Origin: Bradyrhizobium archetypum
Lineage (GTDB): Bacteria; Pseudomonadota; Alphaproteobacteria; Rhizobiales; Xanthobacteraceae
Length of the DNA stretch: 64,000 nucleotides
Assembly: GCF_013114835.1 (NCBI RefSeq)
Contig: NZ_JAAVLW010000001.1
Coordinates: 620,001-684,000 of the forward strand
Direction of reading: 5' to 3'
Part shown: piece after piece, positions 9,192-17,461 of the stretch
Layout: each line of letters begins with the position of its first letter
Numbering within the stretch: position 1 is the stretch's first letter
Notes under the pieces: model-generated
Told to the model about the DNA's origin: nothing
The model's input: only the letters and a program-made list of their open reading frames with translations
The model's database searches: none
Made by a program: the position numbers and the translations under genes

Positions 9192-9518
9192 ATGCCGCAG
9201 ATCCACGCCGACAAACAACCCGTTACCCAGATCACGATCGTCGAGTCGGAGCCCGACAAGCAGGCGGAGGCGTTGTCGGTCATGACCGAGCGCGCCCGCT
9301 TCATGGCGCGTCAGCCGGGCTTCATTTCGATCAGCCTGCATCGCAGTCTGGATGGACGCCGCATCGTCAACTACGTGCAATGGCAGAACAGCGACTTGCT
9401 GCGAGCGGCCCATCAATCGCCGGAGTTTCGCAAGAAGTGGGGCCACTTCGACGAAATCACGAGCGAGATCGATCCGCACTTGTACGAAGTTTCTGCCGTC
9501 CTGGACGGGAAAGCGTAA
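9192..9518 (+). CDS. antibiotic biosynthesis monooxygenase (ABM) domain protein
   Basis: 108-aa single-domain protein of the dimeric alpha+beta barrel fold. The start is the ATG at 9192, with AGGGAG 7 bases upstream. Typical ABM features: an early strand (TQITIVESEP), RARFMARQPGFISISLHRS in the middle, and the YVQWQNSDLLRAAHQS segment. Such proteins act as small monooxygenases, haem- or quinone-modifying enzymes, or have no known activity; the sequence does not decide. It stands alone between the 61-aa gene and the orphan nuoB. Confidence 0.8.
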   Translation: MPQIHADKQPVTQITIVESEPDKQAEALSVMTERARFMARQPGFISISLHRSLDGRRIVNYVQWQNSDLLRAAHQSPEFRKKWGHFDEITSEIDPHLYEVSAVLDGKA

Positions 9519-9680
9519 GTATCGCGAGGCCGTTCCGCACGTCTGGCCGCCTTCGCGGAACAGGTGCATACGCTGTCGCGTTGAACATCGCAGAGCCGGT
9601 CCAGTGATGCTGAAATCAGCGACCGCCGGCTAGCTAATCCGACGTGATCGCATCCCGGCTCAAGCAGTGGGAACAACCTG

Positions 9681-10250
9681 ATGCAGGACTCCCGACCATT
9701 GATCACGCCTGCGGGAAGCGGAATCCTGGATCCCGGGACCGGCGTTCCCGTGAGTGATAGCTATTTCTTTGCCGGATTGAACAGCGAGCTCAGTGACAAA
9801 GGTTTTTTCGTTACCGCCGCCGATGATTTGATTACGTGGGCCCGCAGCGGTTCGTTGATGTGGATGACATTTGGCCTCGCTTGCTGCGCAATCGAAATGA
9901 TGCAGATGGCAATGCCCCGCTACGATGCCGAGCGGTTTGGATTTGCGCCCCGTGCCAGTCCGCGGCAGGCGGATGTCATGATCGTCGCCGGTACATTGTG
10001 CAACAAGATGGCCCCCGCGCTGCGCAAGGTCTACGATCAGATGCCCGAACCCCGATACGTGATTTCGATGGGTTCGTGCGCCAATGGCGGCGGCTATTAC
10101 CACTACTCGTATTCGGTCGTGCGCGGCTGCGACCGCATCGTTCCTGTCGATATCTATGTTCCGGGCTGCCCGCCGACCGCTGAGGCGCTGCTGTACGGCG
10201 TGATGCTGTTGCAGAAGAAGATTCGGCGTTCAGGCACCATCGAACGTTAG
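9681..10250 (+). CDS. nuoB: NADH-quinone oxidoreductase subunit B homologue (stand-alone copy)
   Basis: Homologue of the complex I subunit that holds cluster N2, the last iron-sulfur centre before quinone. 189 aa, normal for NuoB. All four cluster ligands are kept: Cys68 and Cys69 in [10 protein letters not shown], Cys133 in [13 protein letters not shown], and Cys163 in [14 protein letters not shown]. What is odd is the setting: no nuoA, nuoC, nuoD or hydrogenase subunit is next to it, and flanking genes are an ABM protein and a peroxiredoxin on the other strand. It is presumably a second copy beside a complete nuo operon elsewhere. The ribosome site is weak (GGGAACAACCTG). Confidence 0.88.
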   Translation: MQDSRPLITPAGSGILDPGTGVPVSDSYFFAGLNSELSDKGFFVTAADDLITWARSGSLMWMTFGLACCAIEMMQMAMPRYDAERFGFAPRASPRQADVMIVAGTLCNKMAPALRKVYDQMPEPRYVISMGSCANGGGYYHYSYSVVRGCDRIVPVDIYVPGCPPTAEALLYGVMLLQKKIRRSGTIER

Positions 10251-10379
10251 ACGTCGATCGCCCGGAAACGGGAACCATGCGGCGGGCGCGGACCCGCAAC
10301 ATAAGCAAGGCCCAGACAGCAAGCACGCAAACGCTCCTCCCGCCAGGCGCAATGTGGGGACGACCTGGACAGGCTCCGA

Positions 10380-11099
10380 CTATCGCTCTTCGCTTGCACA
10401 ATTCAACGCGGCGATCAGGTCGTCGATCTCCATGCGCTTGCGGAAATCAGGATCGACGAAGCGGGCTTTCACCCGTCCATCACGGCCAACCACGAAGGTC
10501 GCGGGGATCGGCAGCACCCAGCCGTCATTGCCCTGGAAACTCGCCATATCCTGGTAGGAAAGCAGGTGCTGGATCTCGGTGCCGAGCCAGATCGCAAGAT
10601 TGAGCGACAGCGCATAGCCGTTATCGAGGTCGGTGAGCACGGGGAATGGCGCGTTAGCCTCGGCTTTGAATTTTTCGGCGTAGGCCTGCGTCTCCGGCAT
10701 GATCGCAACTGTTTGTGCGCCCAATGCCTTGATTCGATCCTGCGCCTGAATCACTGCACGCACGTTCAGCCGGCAATAGGGGCACCAGTGGCCGCGATAG
10801 AACATCACGGCGACCGGACCGTGGTCGAGAAGCGATTTCAGGCCGACCAGCCGGCCGGTCTCGTCCGGCAAGAGGAACGGCGGCATCACCTCGCCTACCC
10901 GCGGCGCATTTTCGCCGCCGCCGTTCTCATTGAGCCGCACCACCAGCCGGTCGACCGCTTCGCCATAGGCGGGAAACAGCTCCCGCCCCGCCGCGGCGTA
11001 GGCCTCGAGCTGCTCACGCAAGGTGCCTTCCATGTCGCGGCATCGCTGGAACGCCTCCTTGAGACGTTCGGCATTGGCTGGCGATAGCGCTGTCGTCAT
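10380..11099 (-). CDS. peroxiredoxin-like protein (AhpC/TSA family)
   Basis: Thioredoxin-fold protein of 239 aa. The start is the ATG at 11099, which has GGAG 7 bases upstream; another in-frame ATG 15 bases earlier is less well placed. An N-terminal helical segment of about 65 residues precedes the AhpC/TSA domain. The redox motif is GHWCPYC with Cys106 and Cys109, a CxxC rather than the single peroxidatic Cys of classical AhpC, which is typical of the peroxiredoxin-like subgroup and could mean disulfide reductase activity. It is convergent with nuoB. Confidence 0.85.
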   Translation of the reverse strand: MTTALSPANAERLKEAFQRCRDMEGTLREQLEAYAAAGRELFPAYGEAVDRLVVRLNENGGGENAPRVGEVMPPFLLPDETGRLVGLKSLLDHGPVAVMFYRGHWCPYCRLNVRAVIQAQDRIKALGAQTVAIMPETQAYAEKFKAEANAPFPVLTDLDNGYALSLNLAIWLGTEIQHLLSYQDMASFQGNDGWVLPIPATFVVGRDGRVKARFVDPDFRKRMEIDDLIAALNCASEER

Positions 11100-11134
11100 G
11101 GCTTGCTCCGGCATGTCAGTATTATTTTCCGGTC

Positions 11135-11159
11135 CGGGCCGTCCCGCAAGGGCGGCCCG
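11135..11159 (-). terminator. GC-rich stem-loop after the 94-aa exported protein gene
   Basis: Arms CGGGCCG(T)CCC and GGGCGGCCCG around a GCAA loop with one bulged base, 20 bases past the stop codon at 11181. The tail is A-rich on the minus strand rather than a clean U run, so it may work as a rho-dependent or weak terminator. Confidence 0.45.
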
Positions 11160-11180
11160 AACGCTTCAGCTCCCAAGGGC

Positions 11181-11465
11181 TCAGGGCAGATAGAAATTGC
11201 CGGTCGGATCGAGCATGCCGGAGGTCGAATAGAGCTGGCCCTTATCCATGAAGAACACAGTGTTATCAGGCACCTTCTTGGCGTTCTTCATCATCGCATC
11301 GTGGTTCTTGGCCGTCGCTGCCATCGCCATCGCCGACATCTTGCCGGGGCCGGCATACATGTAGGCCATGCCCGCATTGAATTCCCAGGGAACTTGCGAG
11401 AAGGCGGTCGTTGCGACGGCAGCAAACGCGGCGGCGGCAATCAGCGTCTTGGAAATGGCTTTCAT
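11181..11465 (-). CDS. small exported protein, 94 aa
   Basis: Unrecognised small periplasmic protein. Start ATG at 11465 with AGAGGGA 5 bases upstream. Residues 1-23 are a Sec signal peptide (MKAISKTLIAAAAFAAVATT then AFSQ); the mature part is about 70 residues, rich in Met, Ala and Lys (GKMSAMAMAATAKNHDAMMK), ending GQLYSTSGMLDPTGNFYLP. No cysteines. It is divergent from the DUF302 gene, and each of the two has its own copy of the shared ATAG/C-N7-CTATCG-N16-GCATTTC element, so they are likely expressed together. Confidence 0.75.
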   Translation of the reverse strand: MKAISKTLIAAAAFAAVATTAFSQVPWEFNAGMAYMYAGPGKMSAMAMAATAKNHDAMMKNAKKVPDNTVFFMDKGQLYSTSGMLDPTGNFYLP

Positions 11466-11540
11466 GGGGATCCCTCTGGATGGATGGTGACGCCCGCCAA
11501 TCGGGCGCTGTCCCATCAGAGGACCGCCTGAGCCGAATGA

Positions 11541-11580
11541 GAAATGCCGTTGCACAATCGGTTCGATAGCCAGGGCGTAT
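11541..11580 (-). promoter_or_regulatory. shared LysR-box/promoter element (copy C)
   Basis: On the minus strand ATAC-N7-CTATCG, 16 bases, GCATTTC, ending 75 bases before the ATG of the 94-aa exported protein. Same geometry as the copies at 7401, 11594 and 13655; the left half is ATAC rather than ATAG. Confidence 0.55.
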
Positions 11581-11593
11581 TGAGAGACGGCCA

Positions 11594-11633
11594 ATAGCCC
11601 AGCGCTATCGACTTGAGAGCGGATGCGCATTTC
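11594..11633 (+). promoter_or_regulatory. shared LysR-box/promoter element (copy A)
   Basis: ATAG-N7-CTATCG (11594-11610), 16 bases, GCATTTC (11627-11633), 73 bases before the ATG of the DUF302 gene. Copy C for the opposite gene ends only 14 bases away, so a regulator bound here could act on both promoters. Confidence 0.6.
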
Positions 11634-11706
11634 ATATTGGCTCGATGGACCTTCATCCTGTCCTCGAAGGCATGCCGAGGCATGCGCAACCGACAGGAGA
11701 TTTCCG

Positions 11707-12198
11707 ATGACAACTCGTTTGACGAACCGCATTGTAAATTGTTGCGCCTCGCTGCTGCTGGCCATGCTCGTGCTTTCCGTCGTCTCCGCCGCAAGGGCCG
11801 ACAGCAATGACGGCATCGTTCGCGTCAAGAGCGCGGTGCCGATGGCCGAGGCGATCAGCCGCATCAAGGCGGACATTGCCGGCAAAGGCATCAAATTCTT
11901 CATGGAGATCGACCAGGCGAAGCTCGCGGCCGACGCCGGCATCAAGCTGCGCCCCTCGACACTCTTGGTGTTCGGCAACCCGCCGCTCGGAACGCAGTTC
12001 ATCACCTCGAACCCGAACGCCGGCCTCGACTGGCCGGTCCGGCTGCTGCTGACGCAGGACGATAACGGCGACGTCTGGGCGGTGTGGACAGATTTCGGAT
12101 GGATTGCGAAACGCCACAATATCAGGGACCGGGCTGCGCAATTCGAGATGGCGACCAAGGTGGTCGGCTCGATCACATCGAGCATTACGGCCAGGTAA
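11707..12198 (+). CDS. exported DUF302 domain protein
   Basis: 163-aa protein; start ATG at 11707 preceded by AGGAGATTTCCG. A signal peptide covers about 1-31 (ending AARA), and the remainder is a DUF302 domain, recognised by the central IEIDQAKLAADAGIKLRPST-like segment (here FFMEIDQAKLAADAGIKL), LLVFGNPPLGT, and LPLRLLL-like LDWPVRLLLTQDDNG. DUF302 has no established activity; it often accompanies oxidative or sulfur-stress genes. The gene lies 90 bases before the flavin disulfide oxidoreductase-like gene, with a stem-loop between. Confidence 0.82.
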   Translation: MTTRLTNRIVNCCASLLLAMLVLSVVSAARADSNDGIVRVKSAVPMAEAISRIKADIAGKGIKFFMEIDQAKLAADAGIKLRPSTLLVFGNPPLGTQFITSNPNAGLDWPVRLLLTQDDNGDVWAVWTDFGWIAKRHNIRDRAAQFEMATKVVGSITSSITAR

Positions 12199-12229
12199 CG
12201 CCCCGCGACCTCTCGCGCGTAACGTCTTC

Positions 12230-12251
12230 AGGCCGCGCCTCGGCGCGGCCT
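12230..12251 (+). terminator. perfect GC stem-loop between DUF302 and oxidoreductase genes
   Basis: Ten-base arms AGGCCGCGCC and GGCGCGGCCT around TC. No U tail; it could attenuate readthrough or stabilise the upstream message. Confidence 0.45.
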
Positions 12252-12288
12252 GATCGCATCAGGACCCGCCAATAGAGGGATGAATTCG

Positions 12289-13650
12289 ATGACATCGGAA
12301 AAATTCGACGTGGTCATTCTCGGCGGCGGCAACGCCGGTATCGGTGTCACCGGCCCGGTCCGGCGCGCCGGAATGTCGGTTGCGATGATCGAAGCCGATC
12401 TGCTCGGCGGCACCTGCCCCAATCGCGGCTGCACGCCCAAGAAGGTGCTGGTCGCCGCCGGTCATGCGCTGCACGAAATCGAGCGCGCTTCCATCCACCA
12501 CATCGCCATCGGCAAGCCGAAACTCGATTGGGCGGCGCTGATCGACCGCGAGAAGGACATGATCAAGGATATCCCTGCCAATCTCGCCCGATCGATGGCC
12601 AAGCGTGACGTCGCGGTCATCAAGGGCCATGGTGCGTTCATCGGCCCCAACACAATCCGTGTGAGCGATCGCGAGCTCGAAGCCGGACATGTCGTCATTG
12701 CGACGGGATCGAAGCCGCGGCCGCTGCCGATTCCAGGCGCCGAGCTCATGATCACGTCGGACGATATGCTGAGCGAACGCGAGCTACCCGGCTCGGTCAT
12801 TTTTGTCGGCGGCGGCGTGATCGCGCTGGAATTCGGCCACGTCTATGCCCGTGCCGGTGCTGAGGTCACGATCCTCGAAGCCCTGCCGCAGCTATTGCCG
12901 GCCATGGATGCCGATGCCGTCGCGCGCCTGCAGGCCGATAGCGAGCGCATCGGCATCCGGGTGAGAACCGCTGTCCATGTCAGACGAATTGAAACCGCGA
13001 ACGGCCGCCTGCGCGTTCACTTCACTCATGGCGGCATCGAGCGCACGGCCGAGGCCGAACGGGTCGTCAACGGCGCCGGGCGCGTCGCCAATGTCAACAC
13101 GCTGAATCTCGCCGCGGGCCAGGTCGAGCACGCCAACGGCCGCATCGCGATCGACCGGCATCTGCGGTCGACCTCCAACCCCAGCGTCTATGTCTGCGGC
13201 GACGCGGTGCCGACCTCACCGCAACTGTCGCCGATCGCGACTTATGAGGGCGACATCGTCGGCCGCAACATCGTGGAGGGCCCGAAATATTGTCCCGAGT
13301 ACGCCAGCATGGCGACATCCGTCTACACCGTGCCGCCGCTTGCTTCCGTCGGCCTGACGGAGGCCGCTGCCAGGCAGAACGGCCTTGCCGTCGATGTTCA
13401 CACCAACGACATGCGCGACTGGTTCTCCGCGAAAACCTACGCCGAAACCGTGGCATGGTCGAAGGTGATCGTCGATCAATCCACCGACCGCATCCTCGGC
13501 GCGCACTTTGTCGGGCATGCGGGGCAGGAGCTTGTGAACATTTTCGGGCTGGCGATGCGCTTTGGAATCACTGCGCGCCAGATCCGGGAGAATGTCTACG
13601 CTTATCCGACCTTCTCCTCCGACATCAAGCACATGCTCGGCCACGGCTAG
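12289..13650 (+). CDS. class I pyridine nucleotide-disulfide oxidoreductase-like flavoprotein
   Basis: FAD/NAD(P) protein of 453 aa in the glutathione reductase/dihydrolipoamide dehydrogenase/mercuric reductase superfamily. FAD fold at 7-35 (VVILGGGNAGIG), redox-active disulfide Cys43-Cys48 in GGTCPNRGCTPKK, NAD(P) fold near residue 170 (VGGGVIALEF), and the second FAD motif YVCGDAV. The C-terminal interface motif normally reading HPTxxE is YAYPTFSSD, so both the catalytic His and its partner Glu are absent. I chose the ATG at 12289 (GAGGG 9 bases upstream) over 12280, which is too close to it. True glutathione reductase or Lpd activity is doubtful; substrate unknown. Confidence 0.85.
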   Translation: MTSEKFDVVILGGGNAGIGVTGPVRRAGMSVAMIEADLLGGTCPNRGCTPKKVLVAAGHALHEIERASIHHIAIGKPKLDWAALIDREKDMIKDIPANLARSMAKRDVAVIKGHGAFIGPNTIRVSDRELEAGHVVIATGSKPRPLPIPGAELMITSDDMLSERELPGSVIFVGGGVIALEFGHVYARAGAEVTILEALPQLLPAMDADAVARLQADSERIGIRVRTAVHVRRIETANGRLRVHFTHGGIERTAEAERVVNGAGRVANVNTLNLAAGQVEHANGRIAIDRHLRSTSNPSVYVCGDAVPTSPQLSPIATYEGDIVGRNIVEGPKYCPEYASMATSVYTVPPLASVGLTEAAARQNGLAVDVHTNDMRDWFSAKTYAETVAWSKVIVDQSTDRILGAHFVGHAGQELVNIFGLAMRFGITARQIRENVYAYPTFSSDIKHMLGHG

Positions 13651-13654
13651 CCAC

Positions 13655-13694
13655 ATAGCGCGGCGCTATCGACTCGAAAGCCAATCGGCATTTC
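13655..13694 (+). promoter_or_regulatory. shared LysR-box/promoter element (copy B)
   Basis: ATAG-N7-CTATCG (13655-13671), 16 bases, GCATTTC (13688-13694), 87 bases before the cupin ATG. Identical geometry to copies A, C and D. Confidence 0.6.
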
Positions 13695-13781
13695 CTCTCC
13701 TGCGCAATTTCCGTGATGGTGGTGACGTCGCCGGCCAGACCGTTCGGGCCAAGGCAAGACCGAAACAAAGGAGATCACGAC

Positions 13782-14267
13782 ATGTCCAACATCACGTCAC
13801 GCGCGATCCGCCAAAGCCTCGCGCTCGCCGGAATAGTCGCAGGCTCGTTTGCGACCGTCTCAAGCGCTGCGGCCGGCGAATGTCCGGCCGGCAAGATGCA
13901 GGCGAATGTCCGCCCGATGGTCGACCACAAGCCGATCGGCGTCACCGACGTCACGCTCGGCTCGATCAACCTCGAAAAGCAGCCGGCCAACATCAGAGAT
14001 CGCGAGCTGCGCTTCCGCAAGCTGACGATCGCGCCCGGCGGCATCGTGCCCTGGCACAGCCATGATGATCGGCCCGCGCTGATCTACATCCAGCAGGGCG
14101 AGATCGTTGAATACGCCAGCAACTGCTCGGAGCCGATCGTGCACAAGGCCGGCGAGATCCGGCCGGAAGTCGCCGGCACCTCGCACTGGTGGAAGAACCT
14201 CGGCAAGGAGACGGTCATTCTCTATGTCGGCGATGTCCGCAAGGATCCGCACGACCACAACATGTAA
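13782..14267 (+). CDS. exported cupin domain protein
   Basis: 161-aa periplasmic protein with start ATG at 13782 after AAAGGAGATCACGAC. Signal peptide about 1-31 (ending AAAGE). A single cupin barrel follows: the metal-binding motif 1 is seen as GGIVPWHSHDDRPALIYIQQGEI with His-x-His, and motif 2 near GEIRPEVAGTSHWWKNLG. The metal site suggests a dioxygenase, isomerase or sensor-like role, but nothing identifies a substrate. It has its own copy of the shared promoter element and is followed 120 bases later by an MFS pump on the same strand. Confidence 0.85.
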   Translation: MSNITSRAIRQSLALAGIVAGSFATVSSAAAGECPAGKMQANVRPMVDHKPIGVTDVTLGSINLEKQPANIRDRELRFRKLTIAPGGIVPWHSHDDRPALIYIQQGEIVEYASNCSEPIVHKAGEIRPEVAGTSHWWKNLGKETVILYVGDVRKDPHDHNM

Positions 14268-14386
14268 TCGGTTGCAACGAGCGCCATCCGACGTCTCGTT
14301 GCCGGATGTGACGGCCTGGGTCGCCATGTCGCCCCGCGCGCCCAGCCGTCACATCCTTCTTTTCCGAGATGACACCGAGAAGCGTC

Positions 14387-15616
14387 ATGACCGACATCTC
14401 CGCGCCGATGAAATCCGAAACGACGGAAATGCGCGGCCACTCGCCGGGCGTGGCCCTGCGCTCCCTGCTTATCGGCCTCACCGCGTTCCTGACAGTGGTC
14501 GATCTGTTCGCGACACAGGCAATCCTTCCCTCGCTGACCCGCCACTACAACGTGACCCCGGCCGCGATGGGTTTCGCGGTCAATGCCAGCACCATCGGCA
14601 TGGCGGCCGCCGGCCTCATCGTCGGCTTCCTGAGCCCACATATCGACCGCCGGCTCGGCATTCTCGTAAGCCTCGTCGTGCTCGCGGTTCCCACGACGTT
14701 GCTGGCGATCGCGCCCGATCTCGCCACATTTACTGCGCTCCGCATCGCGCAGGGCCTCTGCATGGCCTCGGCCTTCGCGCTGACGCTGGCCTATCTCAGC
14801 GAGCAATGCAGTTCGGTGGACGCGGGCGGCGCGTTCGCGGCCTATATCACCGGGAACGTCGCGAGCAACCTGATGGGCCGGCTGATCTCGGCCGCCGTCG
14901 CCGACACGTTCGGGTTGGCCTCGAATTTCTATTTCTTTGCATTGCTCAACCTTGCCGGCGCGGCGCTGGTGTATTTCACCATCCATCGGGTCAAGCCGAT
15001 GCAGGCGACGCCCGCCGTGCAGTCGCCGTTCGCGGCGGCGATCGCACACTGGCGTAACCCGGCGCTGCGCGCGGCATACGCCATTGGGTTCTGCATCCTG
15101 TTTGCCTTTATCGGCACTTTCACCTTCGTCAATTTCGTGCTGGTGCGCGCGCCGCTGTCGCTCGGGCGGATGGATCTCGGCTTCGTCTATTTCGTGTTCG
15201 CGCCTTCGGTGGTCACGACGCTGTTCGCCGGCCAGGCGGCAGTGCGCTTTGGTGCGCGGCCTGCGATCTGGGGTGCGCTGGCGGTCGCCGCTTTGGGCCT
15301 GCCGCTGATGCTGTCCGCGCATCTGCCGGCGGTGCTGACCGGCATGGTGCTGGTCGGCGTCGGCACGTTCTTCGCGCAAGCCTGTGCGACCGGTTTTGTC
15401 GGGCAGGCTGCGCGCGACAACCGCGGCATTGCCAGTGGAACTTATCTTGCCTGCTATTTCCTCGGCGGGCTCGTCGGTAGTGCCGTGTTGGGCCAGTTAT
15501 TCGACCGCTTCGGCTGGACCGCTTGCGTTGCCGGCGTCGGCGCGTCGCTGGCCATCGCGGCACTTTTGACCGTGCGCCTCACTCTTGAAGCTCGACCCGC
15601 CGGGTCTCCGGCATGA
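14387..15616 (+). CDS. MFS transporter (12-helix, drug/metabolite efflux type)
   Basis: Inner-membrane major facilitator protein, 409 aa from the ATG at 14387 (GAGAAG 5 bases upstream; an in-frame ATG at 14369 is possible). About 12 hydrophobic helices with the loop 2-3 region GLIVGFLSPHIDRRLGIL and an acidic-poor second half (FGARPAIWGALAVAAL). Similar to the YnfM/arabinose-efflux subgroup. Substrate unknown. Probably cotranscribed with the cupin gene. Its last 38 bases overlap, tail to tail, the end of the next MFS gene on the opposite strand. Confidence 0.88.
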   Translation: MTDISAPMKSETTEMRGHSPGVALRSLLIGLTAFLTVVDLFATQAILPSLTRHYNVTPAAMGFAVNASTIGMAAAGLIVGFLSPHIDRRLGILVSLVVLAVPTTLLAIAPDLATFTALRIAQGLCMASAFALTLAYLSEQCSSVDAGGAFAAYITGNVASNLMGRLISAAVADTFGLASNFYFFALLNLAGAALVYFTIHRVKPMQATPAVQSPFAAAIAHWRNPALRAAYAIGFCILFAFIGTFTFVNFVLVRAPLSLGRMDLGFVYFVFAPSVVTTLFAGQAAVRFGARPAIWGALAVAALGLPLMLSAHLPAVLTGMVLVGVGTFFAQACATGFVGQAARDNRGIASGTYLACYFLGGLVGSAVLGQLFDRFGWTACVAGVGASLAIAALLTVRLTLEARPAGSPA

Positions 15617-16874
15617 AGGTCCAGATCACCGTCAAGCCAAGGGTTGCGATCCCCGCCAGCCCGATGAACGCGATGCTGCTGCCAAAGACATCGCTGATAT
15701 AGCCCGCCAATACTGTGCTCAGCGAAGCCCCAATGCCAGTCGCGGTTCCGACGATTCCCTGCGCCAGATTGAAGTGGCCACTGCCATAGGCGACATCGGC
15801 CACGATCAGCGGCACCATCACGCTAAGCACGGCCGCGGTAATGCCGTCGAACACCTGCACCAGGACCAGAACATAGGGATCTCGAACGACCGCAAACAGC
15901 AAACCACGGATCACCAGCGCAGCGAACGCCAATAGCAGCAGCGGCCGCCTCCCCCAAGCCTGCGCCTTGCGTCCGACCGAGGGTGACGTCAACGCGACGA
16001 TCGCTTGAGGTACGATGATGCAGGCCGCAATCAGCACAGGCGCCCATTGAGCCGATCGCGTGGTGACCACGCCGGCCATCAGCGGCAGCATGGCAGCGTT
16101 GGCAAGTTGAAACAGCAAGACGCCGCCGGCGAAGATCAGCAGCGGGCGCTGCCGAAGGAGATGAAGCACACTGGTCGCTTCCCTGTCGGCAGCCGTGGTT
16201 TCGCCGTCCTCGCTCAAGGCACCGTGCGCCTGCGCCACGTTGATTTCCTGGCCACGAATCCGGGCAAGCGCCAACAAGGTGGGAATTGCGAGAAAGAAGG
16301 TGACGAAGAAGACCGACTGGCTGGACAGCAGATAGCCGCATGCGCCCATCAGCGCCGCCGCTGAACCATTACCAAGGGACGCGAAACGGGCATTGCGTCC
16401 GAGCCGTTCCCCGATCGCAAACGGCCCGACCAGGCCGAGGCTGATCGCGGCGATTGCCGGGCCCAGCACGCAGCTCGCAAGCGCATGCAATATGGCGGCC
16501 GCCGTCACTACCGGAAAGATCGGCCATAAGGCGTAAGCCAGCGCGGCGCAGCCGATGGTGGCGACCGCGAGCCCAGCCACCAGCCGCTCGGAACGGGCAG
16601 CATCGACGACGGCTCCGCCCGGCATCTGCCCGAGCAGGCCGATGATCCCGCCGATCGAAAGCACGAAGCCAATCTCGACCTGCGTCCATTTCTGCGTGGT
16701 CAGGTAGACCGCGATAAACGGACCGAAGCCGGTCTGAACATCGGCGAGAAAGAAGATGAACCAGTCGAGGCCGCGCTGGCTCTCGCGCGACGGTTTGTGC
16801 CGCTCCTTGGGCGCGGGCGGCAGTGGCACAACATTGTCCTCGCCGGCGGATCGCCGATGGCGATCGTCGTTCAT
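15579..16874 (-). CDS. MFS transporter
   Basis: Second major facilitator protein, 431 aa, with an N-terminal cytoplasmic stretch of about 35 residues before the first helix (GLDWFIFFLADVQTGFGPFIAVYL, as a landmark only). It has a central loop rich in acidic residues (around 230-245) between the two six-helix halves. Not closely similar to the neighbouring MFS gene. It lies 45 bases after the PRC-barrel gene on the same strand. Substrate unknown. The 3' end overlaps that of the convergent MFS gene by 38 bases. Confidence 0.88.
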   Translation of the reverse strand: MNDDRHRRSAGEDNVVPLPPAPKERHKPSRESQRGLDWFIFFLADVQTGFGPFIAVYLTTQKWTQVEIGFVLSIGGIIGLLGQMPGGAVVDAARSERLVAGLAVATIGCAALAYALWPIFPVVTAAAILHALASCVLGPAIAAISLGLVGPFAIGERLGRNARFASLGNGSAAALMGACGYLLSSQSVFFVTFFLAIPTLLALARIRGQEINVAQAHGALSEDGETTAADREATSVLHLLRQRPLLIFAGGVLLFQLANAAMLPLMAGVVTTRSAQWAPVLIAACIIVPQAIVALTSPSVGRKAQAWGRRPLLLLAFAALVIRGLLFAVVRDPYVLVLVQVFDGITAAVLSVMVPLIVADVAYGSGHFNLAQGIVGTATGIGASLSTVLAGYISDVFGSSIAFIGLAGIATLGLTVIWTFMPETRRVELQE

Positions 16875-16919
16875 CGGATCGAGCGACTGGGACGGGCGCG
16901 CGATCAGAACGTTTCTCCT

Positions 16920-17414
16920 TTACTTGTCGAAATCCCACGGCTGTAGGCGGCCGGCCGCACCGAGTACGATGACCGGCGCGTCCTGCTTGTATTCCGGCGC
17001 CGCCGTCACCTGCTCCTTGGTCAGCTCGAGCGTGATGCTGTCGCTCTTGTTGGCAACGCGACCGAAATGCAGCGCACTCCAGTCGACGACGATCTTTCGG
17101 CTGCCGACCCCGAGAAAGCCGCCGAAATCGATGACGGCGGCGCGCACCGTGCCCTCGCGGTCCACGATCACATCGACGATACGCCCCATATTTTCGTTGG
17201 CCGCGCTGCGGACCTCGCGGCCCAGAATGCCGAGGGCGTCGCGGGCACCGATCACAGTGACCGACGGCGGAGGCGCCGGTTCCTTTTTCGTGGCATCTTT
17301 CGCGGCATCAGCCGGCGCGGCACGGCTTCCCTGCGCTCCATCTTCCGCTGCCGAAACCGGAAGGCTCATCGCTAGCCCGGCGATCAGCGATATCATGACA
17401 ATACCGGCGCGCAT
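16920..17414 (-). CDS. exported PRC-barrel domain protein
   Basis: 164-aa protein. The ATG at 17414 has AGGAGG 4 bases upstream; an in-frame upstream ATG lacks one. A signal peptide (MRAGIVMISLIAGLAMSLPV, cleaved near SAAE) is followed by an Ala/Pro/Lys-rich linker (about 24-50) and a PRC-barrel fold: LGREVRSAANENMGRIVDVI, then DREGTVRAAVIDFGGFLGVG and VDWSALHF. PRC barrels in this setting are stress-linked and structural; no enzymatic role is expected. Neighbours are an MFS pump downstream and the debranching-like enzyme 47 bases upstream, all on one strand. Confidence 0.85.
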   Translation of the reverse strand: MRAGIVMISLIAGLAMSLPVSAAEDGAQGSRAAPADAAKDATKKEPAPPPSVTVIGARDALGILGREVRSAANENMGRIVDVIVDREGTVRAAVIDFGGFLGVGSRKIVVDWSALHFGRVANKSDSITLELTKEQVTAAPEYKQDAPVIVLGAAGRLQPWDFDK

Positions 17415-17461
17415 ATGGCCTCCTGAACTCCGAGGACGCATGGATAACGAATGCACGACCG

